Source of the DNA: Paraglaciecola arctica
Lineage (GTDB): Bacteria; Pseudomonadota; Gammaproteobacteria; Enterobacterales; Alteromonadaceae
Direction of reading: 5' to 3'
DNA length: 64,000 nt
NCBI RefSeq assembly: GCF_018861065.1
Contig: NZ_JAHKQO010000006.1
Coordinates: 1 to 64,000, forward strand
In this document: one piece after another, positions 36,863 to 46,500 of the stretch
How positions within the stretch are numbered: the stretch's first letter is position 1
Layout of the letters: every line of letters begins with the position of its first letter
The notes under the pieces: generated by a model
Told to the model about the DNA's origin: nothing
Seen by the model: the letters and a program-made list of their open reading frames with translations, nothing else
The model's database searches: none
Translations under genes and position numbers: made by a program

Positions 36863-37828
36863 ATGCAAGACATTGCAAAGTGGTTAGCTAAATACCAAAG
36901 TGACGGTGTGAATCTGGGTATTAAGGAACTGATCCACTATCAAGGTAAAACAGCGCTAGTAAACCTGTCACCACGTAAAACAGTACAAGCCAAACTTGCC
37001 GGTGCTTATTTGGCGAAAACCAAAGGGCGTGGCATGGAGTTTGACGAAGCTCGCCATTACCAAGCAGGTGATGATATCCGCGCCATTGATTGGCGAGTGA
37101 CTGCACGTACCGGTAAAACTCATACTAAATTGTATCGTGAAGAAAAAGAAAGACCTGTATTTGTGCTTACAGATTTATCTTCGAGCATGCAATTTGGCAC
37201 ACAGTTTCTATTCAAGTCAGTCCAAGCTGCGCATTTAAGTGCTCTTATTGCATGGTCCGCAAGAAAACGTGGGGACCGAATAGGTGGATTAATATTCAAC
37301 CAAAATCAGCATATTGAATGTAAACCATTTACCCGTCAAAAAGCGGTGTTGTCACTCTTAAATAGCATGATAAAAGTACAGCAAGGCGCAAATTCCAATG
37401 AAATATCACCCAACCAAGAACAAGTCACCTTAGCCAACGCATGTGCCAGATTACGAAGGTTGGCTCATCCCGGTAGTTTGGTGTTTATCATCAGTGACTT
37501 TAGCCAGTTAGACGAAATCGCTAAACAGCATATCGCGCAGTTAAGTAAACACTGTGAGGTGATTGCTTACCCAATCAGCGACCCTTTTGAACATCGTTTA
37601 CCACAAGTCAAAATGAGTCAAAGAGTAACCTTAAGTGATGGTCAAAACAGGCAACAAATAGTGTTGGGCGAAAAAAATACTGAAGCTCTTTATTGCAACC
37701 AACATCAGGCGCAATTTGACAAAATTGAAAACACGTTAAAACAATGTAAGGCACAGGTAATCCAGATTGATGCTGGTACCCCCCTAGAATTGCAGTTAGA
37801 TCGATTTTCTGGGAGTAAATACAAATGA
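36863..37828 (+). CDS. DUF58 domain protein
   Basis: This 321-residue protein carries the DUF58 core motif RHYQAGDDIRAIDWRVTARTGK followed by LYREEKERPVFVLTDLSSSM, which resembles a VWA-like metal site. Its N-terminus has an LSPRKTVQAKLAGAYLAKTKGRGMEFDE stretch (given here in part). It is normally encoded with moxR and takes part in the same complex. The end overlaps the next start as ATGA, so translation is coupled. Confidence 0.9.
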   Translation: MQDIAKWLAKYQSDGVNLGIKELIHYQGKTALVNLSPRKTVQAKLAGAYLAKTKGRGMEFDEARHYQAGDDIRAIDWRVTARTGKTHTKLYREEKERPVFVLTDLSSSMQFGTQFLFKSVQAAHLSALIAWSARKRGDRIGGLIFNQNQHIECKPFTRQKAVLSLLNSMIKVQQGANSNEISPNQEQVTLANACARLRRLAHPGSLVFIISDFSQLDEIAKQHIAQLSKHCEVIAYPISDPFEHRLPQVKMSQRVTLSDGQNRQQIVLGEKNTEALYCNQHQAQFDKIENTLKQCKAQVIQIDAGTPLELQLDRFSGSKYK

Positions 37829-38328
37829 ATCCACTACAAGATTTAAAAGACATTCATCCACCTAGCACCATAGAGTCATGGCCACCTGCATATGGATGGT
37901 GGTTGCTTGGAATATTTTCTATTATTGGCGTGAGCTTTATGATCATGTGGTTTTTACGCGCTAGAAATAAGTCACTAGCTAAACGCCAAGCTTTGAAATC
38001 ATTGCAACAAATTGATGCCTCAAATTCCGACAGCGTATCGCAACTCAATCAATTGTTAAAACGGGTAGCCATGACGTACTTCCCTAACCACAATGTTCGA
38101 GAATTACATGGGCCTCAATGGACTAACTTTATAGTTAACACTCTTCCTAAAAACAAAATTAAAGATTTTTCCGATTCCTTTGAGTCGATGCAACAAATGT
38201 TATATCGAGCACAGACTTCAGAAAATGCTTCCTTTGCACGCTACTATAAGTTAGTAGAAACGTGGATCAAATATGCCCTACCACCACGCAAAAAAGTCAT
38301 TCAACAGTTGGAGCAAAACAATGCTTGA
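37825..38328 (+). CDS. DUF4381 family membrane protein
   Basis: This 167-residue protein has one membrane helix at about residues 25-45 (GWWLLGIFSIIGVSFMIMWFL), then a cytoplasmic helical domain. The N-terminal LKDIHPPSTIESWPPAYGWW pattern is typical of DUF4381, which accompanies MoxR/VWA operons. The first codons overlap the DUF58 gene (ATGA) and its end overlaps the VWA gene start. Confidence 0.88.
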   Translation: MNPLQDLKDIHPPSTIESWPPAYGWWLLGIFSIIGVSFMIMWFLRARNKSLAKRQALKSLQQIDASNSDSVSQLNQLLKRVAMTYFPNHNVRELHGPQWTNFIVNTLPKNKIKDFSDSFESMQQMLYRAQTSENASFARYYKLVETWIKYALPPRKKVIQQLEQNNA

Positions 38329-39319
38329 GTTTGAATGGTTGTGGGTATTATTTTTACTACCATTGCCACTATTGACACTGCTGCTTCCCGCTAAAAAACA
38401 AAGTCAAGAAGCGGCATTACGTGTACCTAGTCTGACAACTGGAATCGAAACAACAAACCAAAGGAAAGCCACTAACAAGCTGAACTTGTTTTTGGCAACG
38501 TTAGCGTGGATTGCCTTAGTGGTAGCTACCGCCAGACCACAGTGGTTAGGCGATCCTGTTAGTATTCCTGCTGAAGGGCGAGATCTAATGGTTGCGGTAG
38601 ATTTATCTGGCAGTATGAAAATTGACGACATGCAAGTTAACGGCAGACAAGTAGATCGTCTAAAAATGATCAAATTCGTATTAAGCGATTTTATCAAGCG
38701 CAGGGTCGGAGATAGATTAGGACTAATTTTGTTTGCTGATACCGCTTATTTGCAAGCACCTCTTACTTACGATAGAGAAACCGTTGAACAACTACTCAAC
38801 GAATCTTTGATCGGTTTGGTGGGTGAGCAAACCGCCATCGGCGACGCAATTGGACTAGCGATTAAACGTTTTGAAGCCCGTAAAGAATCAAATAAAGTAC
38901 TGGTTTTACTAACTGATGGTCAAAATACCGCCGGAAACATTACGCCGGAGCAAGCAAACGAATTAGCGATTAACAATGGCGTAACCATATACACTATAGG
39001 TGTAGGTGCTGACAAAATGTTAGTGCAGAGTTTTTTTGGAAATAGGCAAGTCAACCCGTCGCAAGACTTGGACGAAGACATGTTAACCGAAATAGCTACT
39101 TCAACCGGTGGCCGTTATTTTAGAGCCAGAGATGCTGAATCACTGAAGCAAATCTACGCGACTTTGGATGAACTCGAACCCATAGCCAGAGAAAGTAAAC
39201 AAATGCGACCTCTGCAAGCCTTGTACTTCTACCCTTTGGGTTTAGCGTTGTTAATAACAGTTTTAATGGCGATGTTTCCACTGATGAGGCTAATTAGATT
39301 GCGGGGGACAACGCAATGA
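38321..39319 (+). CDS. VWA domain membrane protein, BatA-like
   Basis: I choose ATG 38321 (MLEFEWLWVLFLLPLPLL), which lies in the last codons of the previous gene; an upstream in-frame GTG/ATG would read through DUF4381 sequence. Two N-terminal helices lead into a VWA domain with the metal-ion-dependent adhesion site DLSGSM near residue 90 and a later TDGQN. A C-terminal helix (LGLALLITVLMAMFPLM) returns to the membrane. The protein is a likely MoxR client; Bat proteins are associated with aerotolerance and envelope stress. Confidence 0.9.
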   Translation: MLEFEWLWVLFLLPLPLLTLLLPAKKQSQEAALRVPSLTTGIETTNQRKATNKLNLFLATLAWIALVVATARPQWLGDPVSIPAEGRDLMVAVDLSGSMKIDDMQVNGRQVDRLKMIKFVLSDFIKRRVGDRLGLILFADTAYLQAPLTYDRETVEQLLNESLIGLVGEQTAIGDAIGLAIKRFEARKESNKVLVLLTDGQNTAGNITPEQANELAINNGVTIYTIGVGADKMLVQSFFGNRQVNPSQDLDEDMLTEIATSTGGRYFRARDAESLKQIYATLDELEPIARESKQMRPLQALYFYPLGLALLITVLMAMFPLMRLIRLRGTTQ

Positions 39320-41211
39320 TTGAATACATGTCAGGTTTAAGTGAGTTTCATTTTATTCGACCGCATTGGTTATGGCTGATTATCCCACTGATGATAATTG
39401 TGGCGTTAATTCGCTATGTTCACAAACAACAGTCAGGTTGGCAGTCCGTACTTGCCAGTCACTTATATCAGCACCTGATCACAACACAAGGGCTCAAAAA
39501 AGCTCGCCCTCCCCTATTGTTATTAGGGTTCTGTTGGATTTTAGCCACTGTCGCGTTGGCTGGCCCAACTTGGGAAAGATTACCGCAGCCGGTTTATCAG
39601 TTAAATGCAGGTAAAGTAGTGTTAATGGATATGTCGCTATCTATGCGAGCCACTGATGTTAAACCTGATCGACTCACTCGAGCAAAATACAAAGCGATAG
39701 ATTTAGTTAACGCAATTACCGAAGGTGAAACCGGATTAGTGGCGTATGCTGGCGACGCATTTACTATCAGTCCATTAAGTTCAGACGCACAAAACCTCAC
39801 CACCCTTATTCCCAGTCTAACACCAGAAATCATGCCAATTGCCGGCAGTGACCCTGCATTAGGTTTACAAGCTGCTATTGAGTTACTCACCAACGCTGGG
39901 TATCAACAAGGTGAGATATTTTGGATCACTGACGGGATCAGCAACCAACAAATGAAAGAGGTCAGCGAAATATTTAATAATTCGCTGTTCCGCTTATCTG
40001 TACTTGGTGTTGGCACTATAGAAGGTGCGCCTATACAACAAGTAGATGGAGAGTTATTAAAAGATAGTCGCGGTGCGATCGTGCTCCCCAAATTGACAGT
40101 TAATAACTTAAAATCTTTAACTCGAAGCAGTGGTGGGCGCTATGCATCTATGCAATCTGACGATAGCGATATCGATTATTTGATTGAACAAACTCTACTT
40201 GACGAAACACCCGATAAAGATGAAGACGATAAACAAGAAAAATTTGGTGATAAATGGCAAGAGATGGGACCTTATTTACTGCTTCTTATCATTCCCTTTG
40301 CCGCATACAGTTTTAGGCGCGGTATAGTGACTGCACTGTTTATTGGTATTTTAATACCCACTTATTCTCCTCAAGCGCGAGCTGACTGGTGGCAAGACAT
40401 GTGGAAAACTCCTGATCAGCAGGCCATGCAAGCCTTTAACCAAAACGAGTACGAACAAGCCGCGAATACTTTTATGGATCCTATGTGGCAAGGCACTGCA
40501 CATTATAAGAATGGTGATTATCAAGCAGCGTTAGAATCCTTTTCACAATTAACTCCTAATGATAAAAACTATACAGAAGCGGCTTACAATGCGGCCAATT
40601 CTTTAGCGCAACTAGGCGAAATAGACCAAGCAATTGCAGTCTATGAAAAGGTATTAGAACAACAACCTGAACATGAAGATGCCGCAGCAAATAAAGCTTT
40701 ACTTGAAAGATTGAAAAACCAACAAGAACAGCAGCAAGAGCAGTCTGGGGATCCGTCGCAGGATGAAAATCAAGACGGTGAAAATCAAGAGCAACAAGAT
40801 AGTCAATCTGGCGATCAGCAGCAACAAGAGCAGCAATCTCAAGATCCACAACAAGGCCAAGACTCGGAACAAAATGACTCGCAACCACAGGACTCTGAGC
40901 AACAAAGTCAAACTGAACAAGAGCAACAAGAGCAACAAGAGCAAGAAGCGGAACAGCAGGGCGAACAAGAGAGTGATGAGGCAGAAGCTGAATCAGAACA
41001 ACAGCAATCCGAGCAGGAACAGCAAGCCCAGGCCTTACAACAAGGTAAAGAAGAACTAACCGATGAACAAAAAGAACAAATGCAACGAATGCAAACTCTG
41101 CTCAATCGGGTGCCTGACGATCCAGCATTTCTATTAAAACGCAAAATGCAAATTGAGTCTCAACGGCGAAAAAGAGAAAGGTTGCCAACAAATTTACAGG
41201 GGAATTGGTAA
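39316..41211 (+). CDS. VWA and TPR protein with Gln/Glu-rich tail, BatB/BatC fusion-like
   Basis: The protein has 631 residues. Two N-terminal membrane helices precede a VWA domain with DMSLSM near residue 105 and TDGISN. A third helix near 315-335 is followed by TPRs from about 380 to 465 (YNAANSLAQLGEIDQAIAVYE). The last 130 residues contain a low-complexity run of Gln, Glu, Asp and Ser (nucleotides about 40720-41045), then a short basic tail. VWA plus TPR in one chain is the common BatB-BatC fusion of proteobacteria. Start overlaps the preceding stop as ATGA. Confidence 0.9.
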   Translation: MIEYMSGLSEFHFIRPHWLWLIIPLMIIVALIRYVHKQQSGWQSVLASHLYQHLITTQGLKKARPPLLLLGFCWILATVALAGPTWERLPQPVYQLNAGKVVLMDMSLSMRATDVKPDRLTRAKYKAIDLVNAITEGETGLVAYAGDAFTISPLSSDAQNLTTLIPSLTPEIMPIAGSDPALGLQAAIELLTNAGYQQGEIFWITDGISNQQMKEVSEIFNNSLFRLSVLGVGTIEGAPIQQVDGELLKDSRGAIVLPKLTVNNLKSLTRSSGGRYASMQSDDSDIDYLIEQTLLDETPDKDEDDKQEKFGDKWQEMGPYLLLLIIPFAAYSFRRGIVTALFIGILIPTYSPQARADWWQDMWKTPDQQAMQAFNQNEYEQAANTFMDPMWQGTAHYKNGDYQAALESFSQLTPNDKNYTEAAYNAANSLAQLGEIDQAIAVYEKVLEQQPEHEDAAANKALLERLKNQQEQQQEQSGDPSQDENQDGENQEQQDSQSGDQQQQEQQSQDPQQGQDSEQNDSQPQDSEQQSQTEQEQQEQQEQEAEQQGEQESDEAEAESEQQQSEQEQQAQALQQGKEELTDEQKEQMQRMQTLLNRVPDDPAFLLKRKMQIESQRRKRERLPTNLQGNW

Positions 41212-41213
41212 TA

Positions 41214-42932
41214 GTGAATAAGATTAAAATGCCTAAAATAATTATATGTTTAATTTTGTTTTTGGTAACGAATGCGCTTCGGGCTCAATCAATAGAGGTT
41301 AGTGCTTCTGTTGATAAGAACCCAGTAATGGTAGATGAATCATTTATACTGTCTGTGGTAGCCAATGGCGAGGTAGATAGAAATGCATTTGACTCTTCGT
41401 TCTTAATGAAAGATTTTGTAGTAGGTCGTACTTCAGTCAGTTCGCAAACAAAAATGATTAATTTCGATACGACCAGAACCACTACTTGGTCAACGGTTCT
41501 TATTCCTAAAAAGAAAGGCAGGTTTACTATACCTGTATTTAATATTGCAGGATCTAAAACAAAACCCATTGAAGTATTAGTCATCCCCGTATCAGCTAAT
41601 GCTGGGGCGCAAGGGCGAGACCTGTTTATTACTACTAGTGTAGATGTCGATCAGGTTTACTTACAGCAACAAATTCGCTACACCGTAAAATTACATTTGG
41701 GTAAAGATCTTCAAAGAGGCAGTTTATCTAGTCCAACACTGGAAAACGCCGACATAAGGCAAATAGGTAAGGATAAAGAATACAACGAAGTGGTTGATGG
41801 CCGCCGGTATCGTATTATTGAGCGTTCTTTTGCAATCATTGCTCAGCAAAGTGGTAGCTACACAATTGAAGGACCATTATTCGAAGGGGAAGTGATAGAT
41901 AACACAAGGCAAAGTTTTGGTTTCTTTAATCGCAGTAAAGCGGTTAACAGAGTTGGACCTAGTCAGAATATTACGGTTTTACCTATACCAAGTAATTACG
42001 ACCAACATTGGTTACCGAGTGACTTTGTGCAATTAGACGATGAATGGCAAGGCAATACCAACGATTTTGTCGCAGGTGAGCCGATCACTCGCACTATTAC
42101 TTTAACCGCAATAGGTGTAGTCGAAGAACAACTCCCAACTATCTCAAGTGTTTACCCAGACTCAGTAAAAACCTATCCAGATCAAGCTGAAACCACCACA
42201 GTTGAGAGAGATAATTCCTTAATAGCGCAGCGCAAAGAAAGCATAGCGATTATCCCCAGCCAAGCGGGAGAACTCGTCATTCCTGAAGTGCGGATCCCTT
42301 GGTTCAATACCATTACGGGTAAAACAGAATACGCAGTATTAGCCGAGAAAAAATTGCAGATATTACCTGCAACAACTCAACCCACTACAACGATTCCTAT
42401 CAATCCGAGCGTTCAAAGCACTGCGGTAGACCAACCGCTGCAGCCCTCTCCGGCTAATTTAGAAGTCCAAAACAACAATATGCCACAATATTGGATGTGG
42501 CTGAGCGTCGGTTTATTTTTGTTATGGATCATTACGTTAGTGATGTGGTGGCGACAGGTTTGGTTATTAAAATCAGCGACTCAGCAGTCAAATCAATCAG
42601 TAGTTAGGAATACCCAAAGTGAACAGTTATTATGGAAAAACCTTGAAAAGGCACTAAACAAAAATGCTGCTGCTGATACACAAAAATCCCTCGCTTTGTG
42701 GCTTGGCAATTACATAAATGATAAAAATGTTTCCTTAGAACACAGCTTGAAAGTGATTGATGATGCTATGCTGTCTAAAGCGGTCAACACACTACTAGCC
42801 GCTCGCTTTTCAAAAAACCAAAGTGAATGGCAAAGTAAAGAGTTACAGCAAATATTGCGAAAAATGCGTAAAAAAGGCAGTATCAAAAAACAAACTCAAC
42901 AAAACTTGTCTCCGCTGTATCCAGCCACTTAG
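41214..42932 (+). CDS. BatD family protein
   Basis: I prefer GTG 41214 (MNKIKMPKIIICLILF) over the in-frame TTG 41205, because GGGGAA sits about 10 bases before it but only two before the TTG. A signal peptide is followed by the BatD (DUF3826-like oxygen tolerance) beta domains with VSASVDKNPVMVDESFILSV near residue 25, RFTIPVFNI and a single membrane helix near 430-450 (WMWLSVGLFLLWIITLVMWW). The basic cytoplasmic tail is about 120 residues. It is the last gene of the moxR operon. Confidence 0.88.
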   Translation: MNKIKMPKIIICLILFLVTNALRAQSIEVSASVDKNPVMVDESFILSVVANGEVDRNAFDSSFLMKDFVVGRTSVSSQTKMINFDTTRTTTWSTVLIPKKKGRFTIPVFNIAGSKTKPIEVLVIPVSANAGAQGRDLFITTSVDVDQVYLQQQIRYTVKLHLGKDLQRGSLSSPTLENADIRQIGKDKEYNEVVDGRRYRIIERSFAIIAQQSGSYTIEGPLFEGEVIDNTRQSFGFFNRSKAVNRVGPSQNITVLPIPSNYDQHWLPSDFVQLDDEWQGNTNDFVAGEPITRTITLTAIGVVEEQLPTISSVYPDSVKTYPDQAETTTVERDNSLIAQRKESIAIIPSQAGELVIPEVRIPWFNTITGKTEYAVLAEKKLQILPATTQPTTTIPINPSVQSTAVDQPLQPSPANLEVQNNNMPQYWMWLSVGLFLLWIITLVMWWRQVWLLKSATQQSNQSVVRNTQSEQLLWKNLEKALNKNAAADTQKSLALWLGNYINDKNVSLEHSLKVIDDAMLSKAVNTLLAARFSKNQSEWQSKELQQILRKMRKKGSIKKQTQQNLSPLYPAT

Positions 42933-43072
42933 TAAATGAAGCTGAGTGTTTCGACAAAGTTTAGATAGGTTTTTCAACGCTGTAAGCCAATTATCTGACT
43001 ATTTAGCTTTGCGGTAAAATACCAGTAGTGATTGTAATAACCCACTGGCCAAAAATAATGATGGAAATTTAG

Positions 43073-43630
43073 ATGTTTTCACGAAAGCAAAATAGTCAAG
43101 CCTCGGTCTCTAATGACATGCTAAATAAACAAAAACGATATGAAGTGTTAGTGCTAGCGCTTCATACTGATATATTCCGGTATGCTTGTTGGCTTGTTAA
43201 AAACAAAACAGTAGCAGAGGACATAGTACAGGAGACTTTTCTTCGCGCATGGAAATCTTTGGATTCTCTCAAAGACGAAAAAGCCGCGAAGTCTTGGTTA
43301 ATTACAATATTGCGAAGAGAAAATGCGAGGCGGTTTGAGCGAAAACAATTTGATTTAGTTGATATAGATGATGTCTCAATAATTGATGACCAATTGACCA
43401 ATGAAGTCGAAATTGAACATAGGGAATTGCGTGCAGTTATGGGATCGTTAAGTGAAGAATACAGAGAACCTCTAATGTTACAGATAGTGTTTGGCTATAG
43501 CGGTGATGAAATTGCACAGCAGCTTAACTTAAACAAAAATACCGTAATGACTCGATTATTCAGGGCCCGTAATCAGGTTAAAGAAGCCTTGGACAAAGCC
43601 AACGAAAACAGGGGGCGTGAAAATGGATGA
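43073..43630 (+). CDS. ECF-type RNA polymerase sigma factor
   Basis: This 185-residue protein has sigma-70 region 2 (DIFRYACWLVKNKTVAEDIVQETFLRAWK near residues 35-63, given as a family block) and region 4 (YREPLMLQIVFGYSGDEIAQQLNLNKNTVMTRLFRAR near 135-165). No region 1 or 3 is present, as expected for ECF sigmas. The downstream gene overlaps its end and encodes its probable membrane anti-sigma. The sigma and moxR operons are 141 bp apart, so the pair may control the neighbouring operon, but no promoter motif proves that. Confidence 0.92.
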   Translation: MFSRKQNSQASVSNDMLNKQKRYEVLVLALHTDIFRYACWLVKNKTVAEDIVQETFLRAWKSLDSLKDEKAAKSWLITILRRENARRFERKQFDLVDIDDVSIIDDQLTNEVEIEHRELRAVMGSLSEEYREPLMLQIVFGYSGDEIAQQLNLNKNTVMTRLFRARNQVKEALDKANENRGRENG

Positions 43631-44330
43631 GTTAGAATTCCGTCGTACCTTATATGCCGATCCTAATTGTACTGATGAACGAATATTGGCGGCCATTGAT
43701 GAAGATCCTAAAAAGCAGGCGTTCCGCAAAGAGCTTAAACAACTCGATAAAGATATGGACCTAGCTAGTCAAGTAAAAGTACCTGACGACTTAGTACATA
43801 AACTGCTGTTACGGCAAACTATGCAATCGCATAGAGTAAGTAAAGTTCGTAATCGCATTCAACTTGCGATGGCAGCATCGGTGGCTTTTGTAGTGGGCGT
43901 GAGCTTTACCATGTGGCAGCAACATAATCTATTGAATATAGCCGACCAAGCTATCGCACATGTTTATATGGAAGGTAATTACGCACTAGAGGCCCAAAAT
44001 AACGTATCGCTGCAACAAGTGAATGCGAAATTAGCGCAATTCGGTGGCGAGTTCACAGAAGAGTTAGGACAAGTGTATTATGCCAACTTTTGTGATTTTG
44101 AAAATGTCAGGAGTTTGCATATGGTAATGCAAGGTGAAAACGGTAAAGTATCAGTTTTTGTCATTCCTCATGACGATGCCCACAATGCTGAAAGTACAGC
44201 TAATGGTCGAGGTTATCAAAGCCAAGCCTTGGATCTTAAACGCGCCAGTATTGTTGTAGTGGGTGAAGAAGGCGCAAATATAGAAGGAATGAAACAACAA
44301 CTTAAACGCAAGATTCACTTTTCCGCTTAA
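43623..44330 (+). CDS. DUF3379 protein, probable anti-sigma factor
   Basis: I start at ATG 43623, preceded by AGGGGG; the ORF overlaps the sigma stop (ATGGATGA). The 235-residue protein has a cytoplasmic acidic N-terminal half with RRTLYADPNCTDERILAAI, one membrane helix near 82-100 (LAMAASVAFVVGVSFTMW) and a periplasmic C-terminal domain. DUF3379 proteins are encoded next to ECF sigma factors in Alteromonadales and Vibrionales and are assumed to hold the sigma factor at the membrane until a signal arrives. Confidence 0.85.
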   Translation: MDELEFRRTLYADPNCTDERILAAIDEDPKKQAFRKELKQLDKDMDLASQVKVPDDLVHKLLLRQTMQSHRVSKVRNRIQLAMAASVAFVVGVSFTMWQQHNLLNIADQAIAHVYMEGNYALEAQNNVSLQQVNAKLAQFGGEFTEELGQVYYANFCDFENVRSLHMVMQGENGKVSVFVIPHDDAHNAESTANGRGYQSQALDLKRASIVVVGEEGANIEGMKQQLKRKIHFSA

Positions 44331-44363
44331 GGTTTGGATTCATATATAACTGTTTAAAATGAG

Positions 44364-44394
44364 AAAAATGCTTCCCTTGGGCGAGGCATTTTTT
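44364..44394. terminator. Bidirectional terminator between DUF3379 and elaA
   Basis: AAAAATGC (44364-44371) pairs with GCATTTTT (44386-44393), with a nested CCC/GGG stem inside, and T-runs flank both strands. It sits between the sigma operon end (44330) and the convergent acetyltransferase gene end (44437). Confidence 0.8.
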
Positions 44395-44436
44395 ATATTT
44401 GAGTAGATATTTCGAGTAAACCTCAAGCCACTTGGA

Positions 44437-44877
44437 TTATGGTGCGCGATAAATCATCCCAATGTGCATAATGCCACCATCATCATATTGATTTCCAAAC
44501 TCAACAAACCCTAACCTACGATAAAACTCACTGGCCTCAATCTGTGAAGATAAGGTGACTTTAGCCATTGGATAATTTTCTTGAATATCCTTTAACATAG
44601 CGACAATCAAAGATTTACCTAACCCTTGCCCCCTAGCTTTTGCAGCCAACACTATCCGCTCTATTTTTACTTCTCCGCCCCCTAAAATTTTTCGATATCT
44701 CCCGTAAGCGATTAAGCGCTGTTGAGTGTCAAACTCTAAAAAATGCATTGCCTCTTGGTCATAATCGTCAAGGTCAAAATAAATACTATTTTGTTCGACA
44801 ATAAATACCTCTTGACGCAATTTTGCCAAAGCATAAAGCTCATCTTTAGTGAGTTGTTCAAAGGTTTTTGTATACAT
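44437..44877 (-). CDS. elaA: GNAT acetyltransferase, ElaA family
   Basis: This 146-residue GNAT protein resembles ElaA: LTKDELYALAKLRQEVFIVEQNSIY near residue 10 and the acetyl-CoA motif ARGQGLGKSLI near 90 (Q/RxxGxG/A). It ends with IEASEFYRRLGFVEFGNQYDDGG. It should transfer an acetyl group from acetyl-CoA to an amine; ElaA substrates are not established. It is divergent from putP with a 98-bp gap. Confidence 0.88.
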   Translation of the reverse strand: MYTKTFEQLTKDELYALAKLRQEVFIVEQNSIYFDLDDYDQEAMHFLEFDTQQRLIAYGRYRKILGGGEVKIERIVLAAKARGQGLGKSLIVAMLKDIQENYPMAKVTLSSQIEASEFYRRLGFVEFGNQYDDGGIMHIGMIYRAP

Positions 44878-44975
44878 TGTGGCATCTGACTAGCGAATTG
44901 TTCGTACAGTTGTTAGCATACGTCAACTGCTAAAAACTTCATATCTTTTCGTCACTTACTTCTAAGGTAACTTTC

Positions 44976-46490
44976 ATGGATCCCTTTACGTTTATCTCTC
45001 TTGGCCTGTACTTTTTGGTTATGCTTGGCATTGGCTTGTATTCTTTTAAACAGTCCAGCACAGACGTTGAAGGATATATGTTGGGTGGAAGAAGCTTAAG
45101 CCCTAAGGTAACGGCGCTGTCAGCTGGGGCATCTGACATGAGCGGATGGATGCTAATGGGCTTACCTGGTGCTATGTATGTATCAGGGCTTTCGAGTGCT
45201 TGGATAGCAGTGGGGTTAGCTATTGGGGCCTATCTCAATTATATTTGGGTTGCCCCGCGTTTAAGGGTTTATACCGAACTCGCAAAAAATGCCCTGACGA
45301 TCCCTGATTATTTCGCTAACCGGTTTAATGACAATAGCCATAGCTTAAGGCTCATTTCTTCTATTGTAATTGTTATATTTTTTACCTTGTATACCTCATC
45401 TGGTGTAGTAGCCGGAGGGAAGTTATTTGAATCCTCATTTGGTCTAAGTTATGAAATAGGTTTGTATGTCACCGCTGGTGTTGTTGTAGCCTATACCTTA
45501 TTGGGCGGATTTATGGCGGTCAGCATTACTGATTTTGTTCAGGGATGTATCATGTTTGTCTCTTTAATACTGGTTCCTGTTGTTGTGTTGTTTGACCTAG
45601 GGGGATTCAGCGGCGCAGCAGCACAATTGGGAACTTACGACGCTGACTTTTTAGATTTATTTATTAACGCTTCAAATGGTCAAGCTATGACCGCCATAGG
45701 TGTTATATCCCTATTATCATGGGGTTTAGGTTATTTTGGTCAACCCCATATTATTGTCCGCTTTATGGCGATCCGTTCAGTTAAAGATATAAAAACAGCC
45801 CGCAGAATAGGCATTAGTTGGATGTTAATTTCAATCAGTGGAGCCCTTGCTACTGGCCTTTTAGGTCTTGCCTATGTCACAAAGACTCAAGGCACTATGC
45901 AAGATCCTGAAACTATCTTTATTTATCTATCTCAGATTCTGTTTCATCCTTTAATCAGTGGCTTTTTATTAGGTGCAATACTAGCAGCAATAATGAGTAC
46001 CATTTCTTCGCAATTGTTAGTCACTTCTAGCTCACTCACTGGCGATTTTTATCAAGCATTTTTGCGAAAAGATGCCAGCCAACAAGAACTCGTAACCGTG
46101 GGGAGAATATCGGTAGCATTAGTTGCATTAGTCGCGATTTATATAGCCTATGATCGCGATAGCACGATTCTTGACTTAGTAAGTAACGCTTGGGCTGGGT
46201 TCGGGGCAGCGTTTGGTCCTTTAGTATTGATTAGTCTGGTTTGGAAGAAAATGACCAGATTGTCAGCCATTCTTGGTATGTTATCAGGAGCGATAACAGT
46301 GTTGATTTGGATTTACGCTCCTATCACGATAAACGGACAGTTATTGAGTGCATGGGTGTATGAAATTGTACCTGGTTTCTTAGTATCAAGCGTTACGATT
46401 ATTGTTGTTAGTTTATTAGGTAAACAAGAAGACAAGCTAGTAGCAGATACATTCGATAGAGTACAACAATCACTGAAGCAACTTGAATAA
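44976..46490 (+). CDS. putP: Sodium/proline symporter PutP
   Basis: This 504-residue member of the sodium:solute symporter family has about 13 membrane helices. SAGASDMSGWMLMGLPGAMYVSG holds the Na+-binding helix, and the family signature GGRSLSPKVTALS is at the N-terminal loop. The later AIMSTISSQLLVTSSSLTGDFYQ is typical of PutP. It imports proline with Na+. AAGGT lies four bases before the ATG. No proline-catabolism gene is near, so osmotic or nutritional uptake is possible. Confidence 0.93.
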   Translation: MDPFTFISLGLYFLVMLGIGLYSFKQSSTDVEGYMLGGRSLSPKVTALSAGASDMSGWMLMGLPGAMYVSGLSSAWIAVGLAIGAYLNYIWVAPRLRVYTELAKNALTIPDYFANRFNDNSHSLRLISSIVIVIFFTLYTSSGVVAGGKLFESSFGLSYEIGLYVTAGVVVAYTLLGGFMAVSITDFVQGCIMFVSLILVPVVVLFDLGGFSGAAAQLGTYDADFLDLFINASNGQAMTAIGVISLLSWGLGYFGQPHIIVRFMAIRSVKDIKTARRIGISWMLISISGALATGLLGLAYVTKTQGTMQDPETIFIYLSQILFHPLISGFLLGAILAAIMSTISSQLLVTSSSLTGDFYQAFLRKDASQQELVTVGRISVALVALVAIYIAYDRDSTILDLVSNAWAGFGAAFGPLVLISLVWKKMTRLSAILGMLSGAITVLIWIYAPITINGQLLSAWVYEIVPGFLVSSVTIIVVSLLGKQEDKLVADTFDRVQQSLKQLE

Positions 46491-46500
46491 TTAAGTACAG

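Noticed and set aside
40763-41059. Long open frames of Asn/Lys or Leu/Cys composition on both strands of the Gln-rich tail
   Set aside because: They are produced by the CAA/GAA-rich low-complexity coding sequence.
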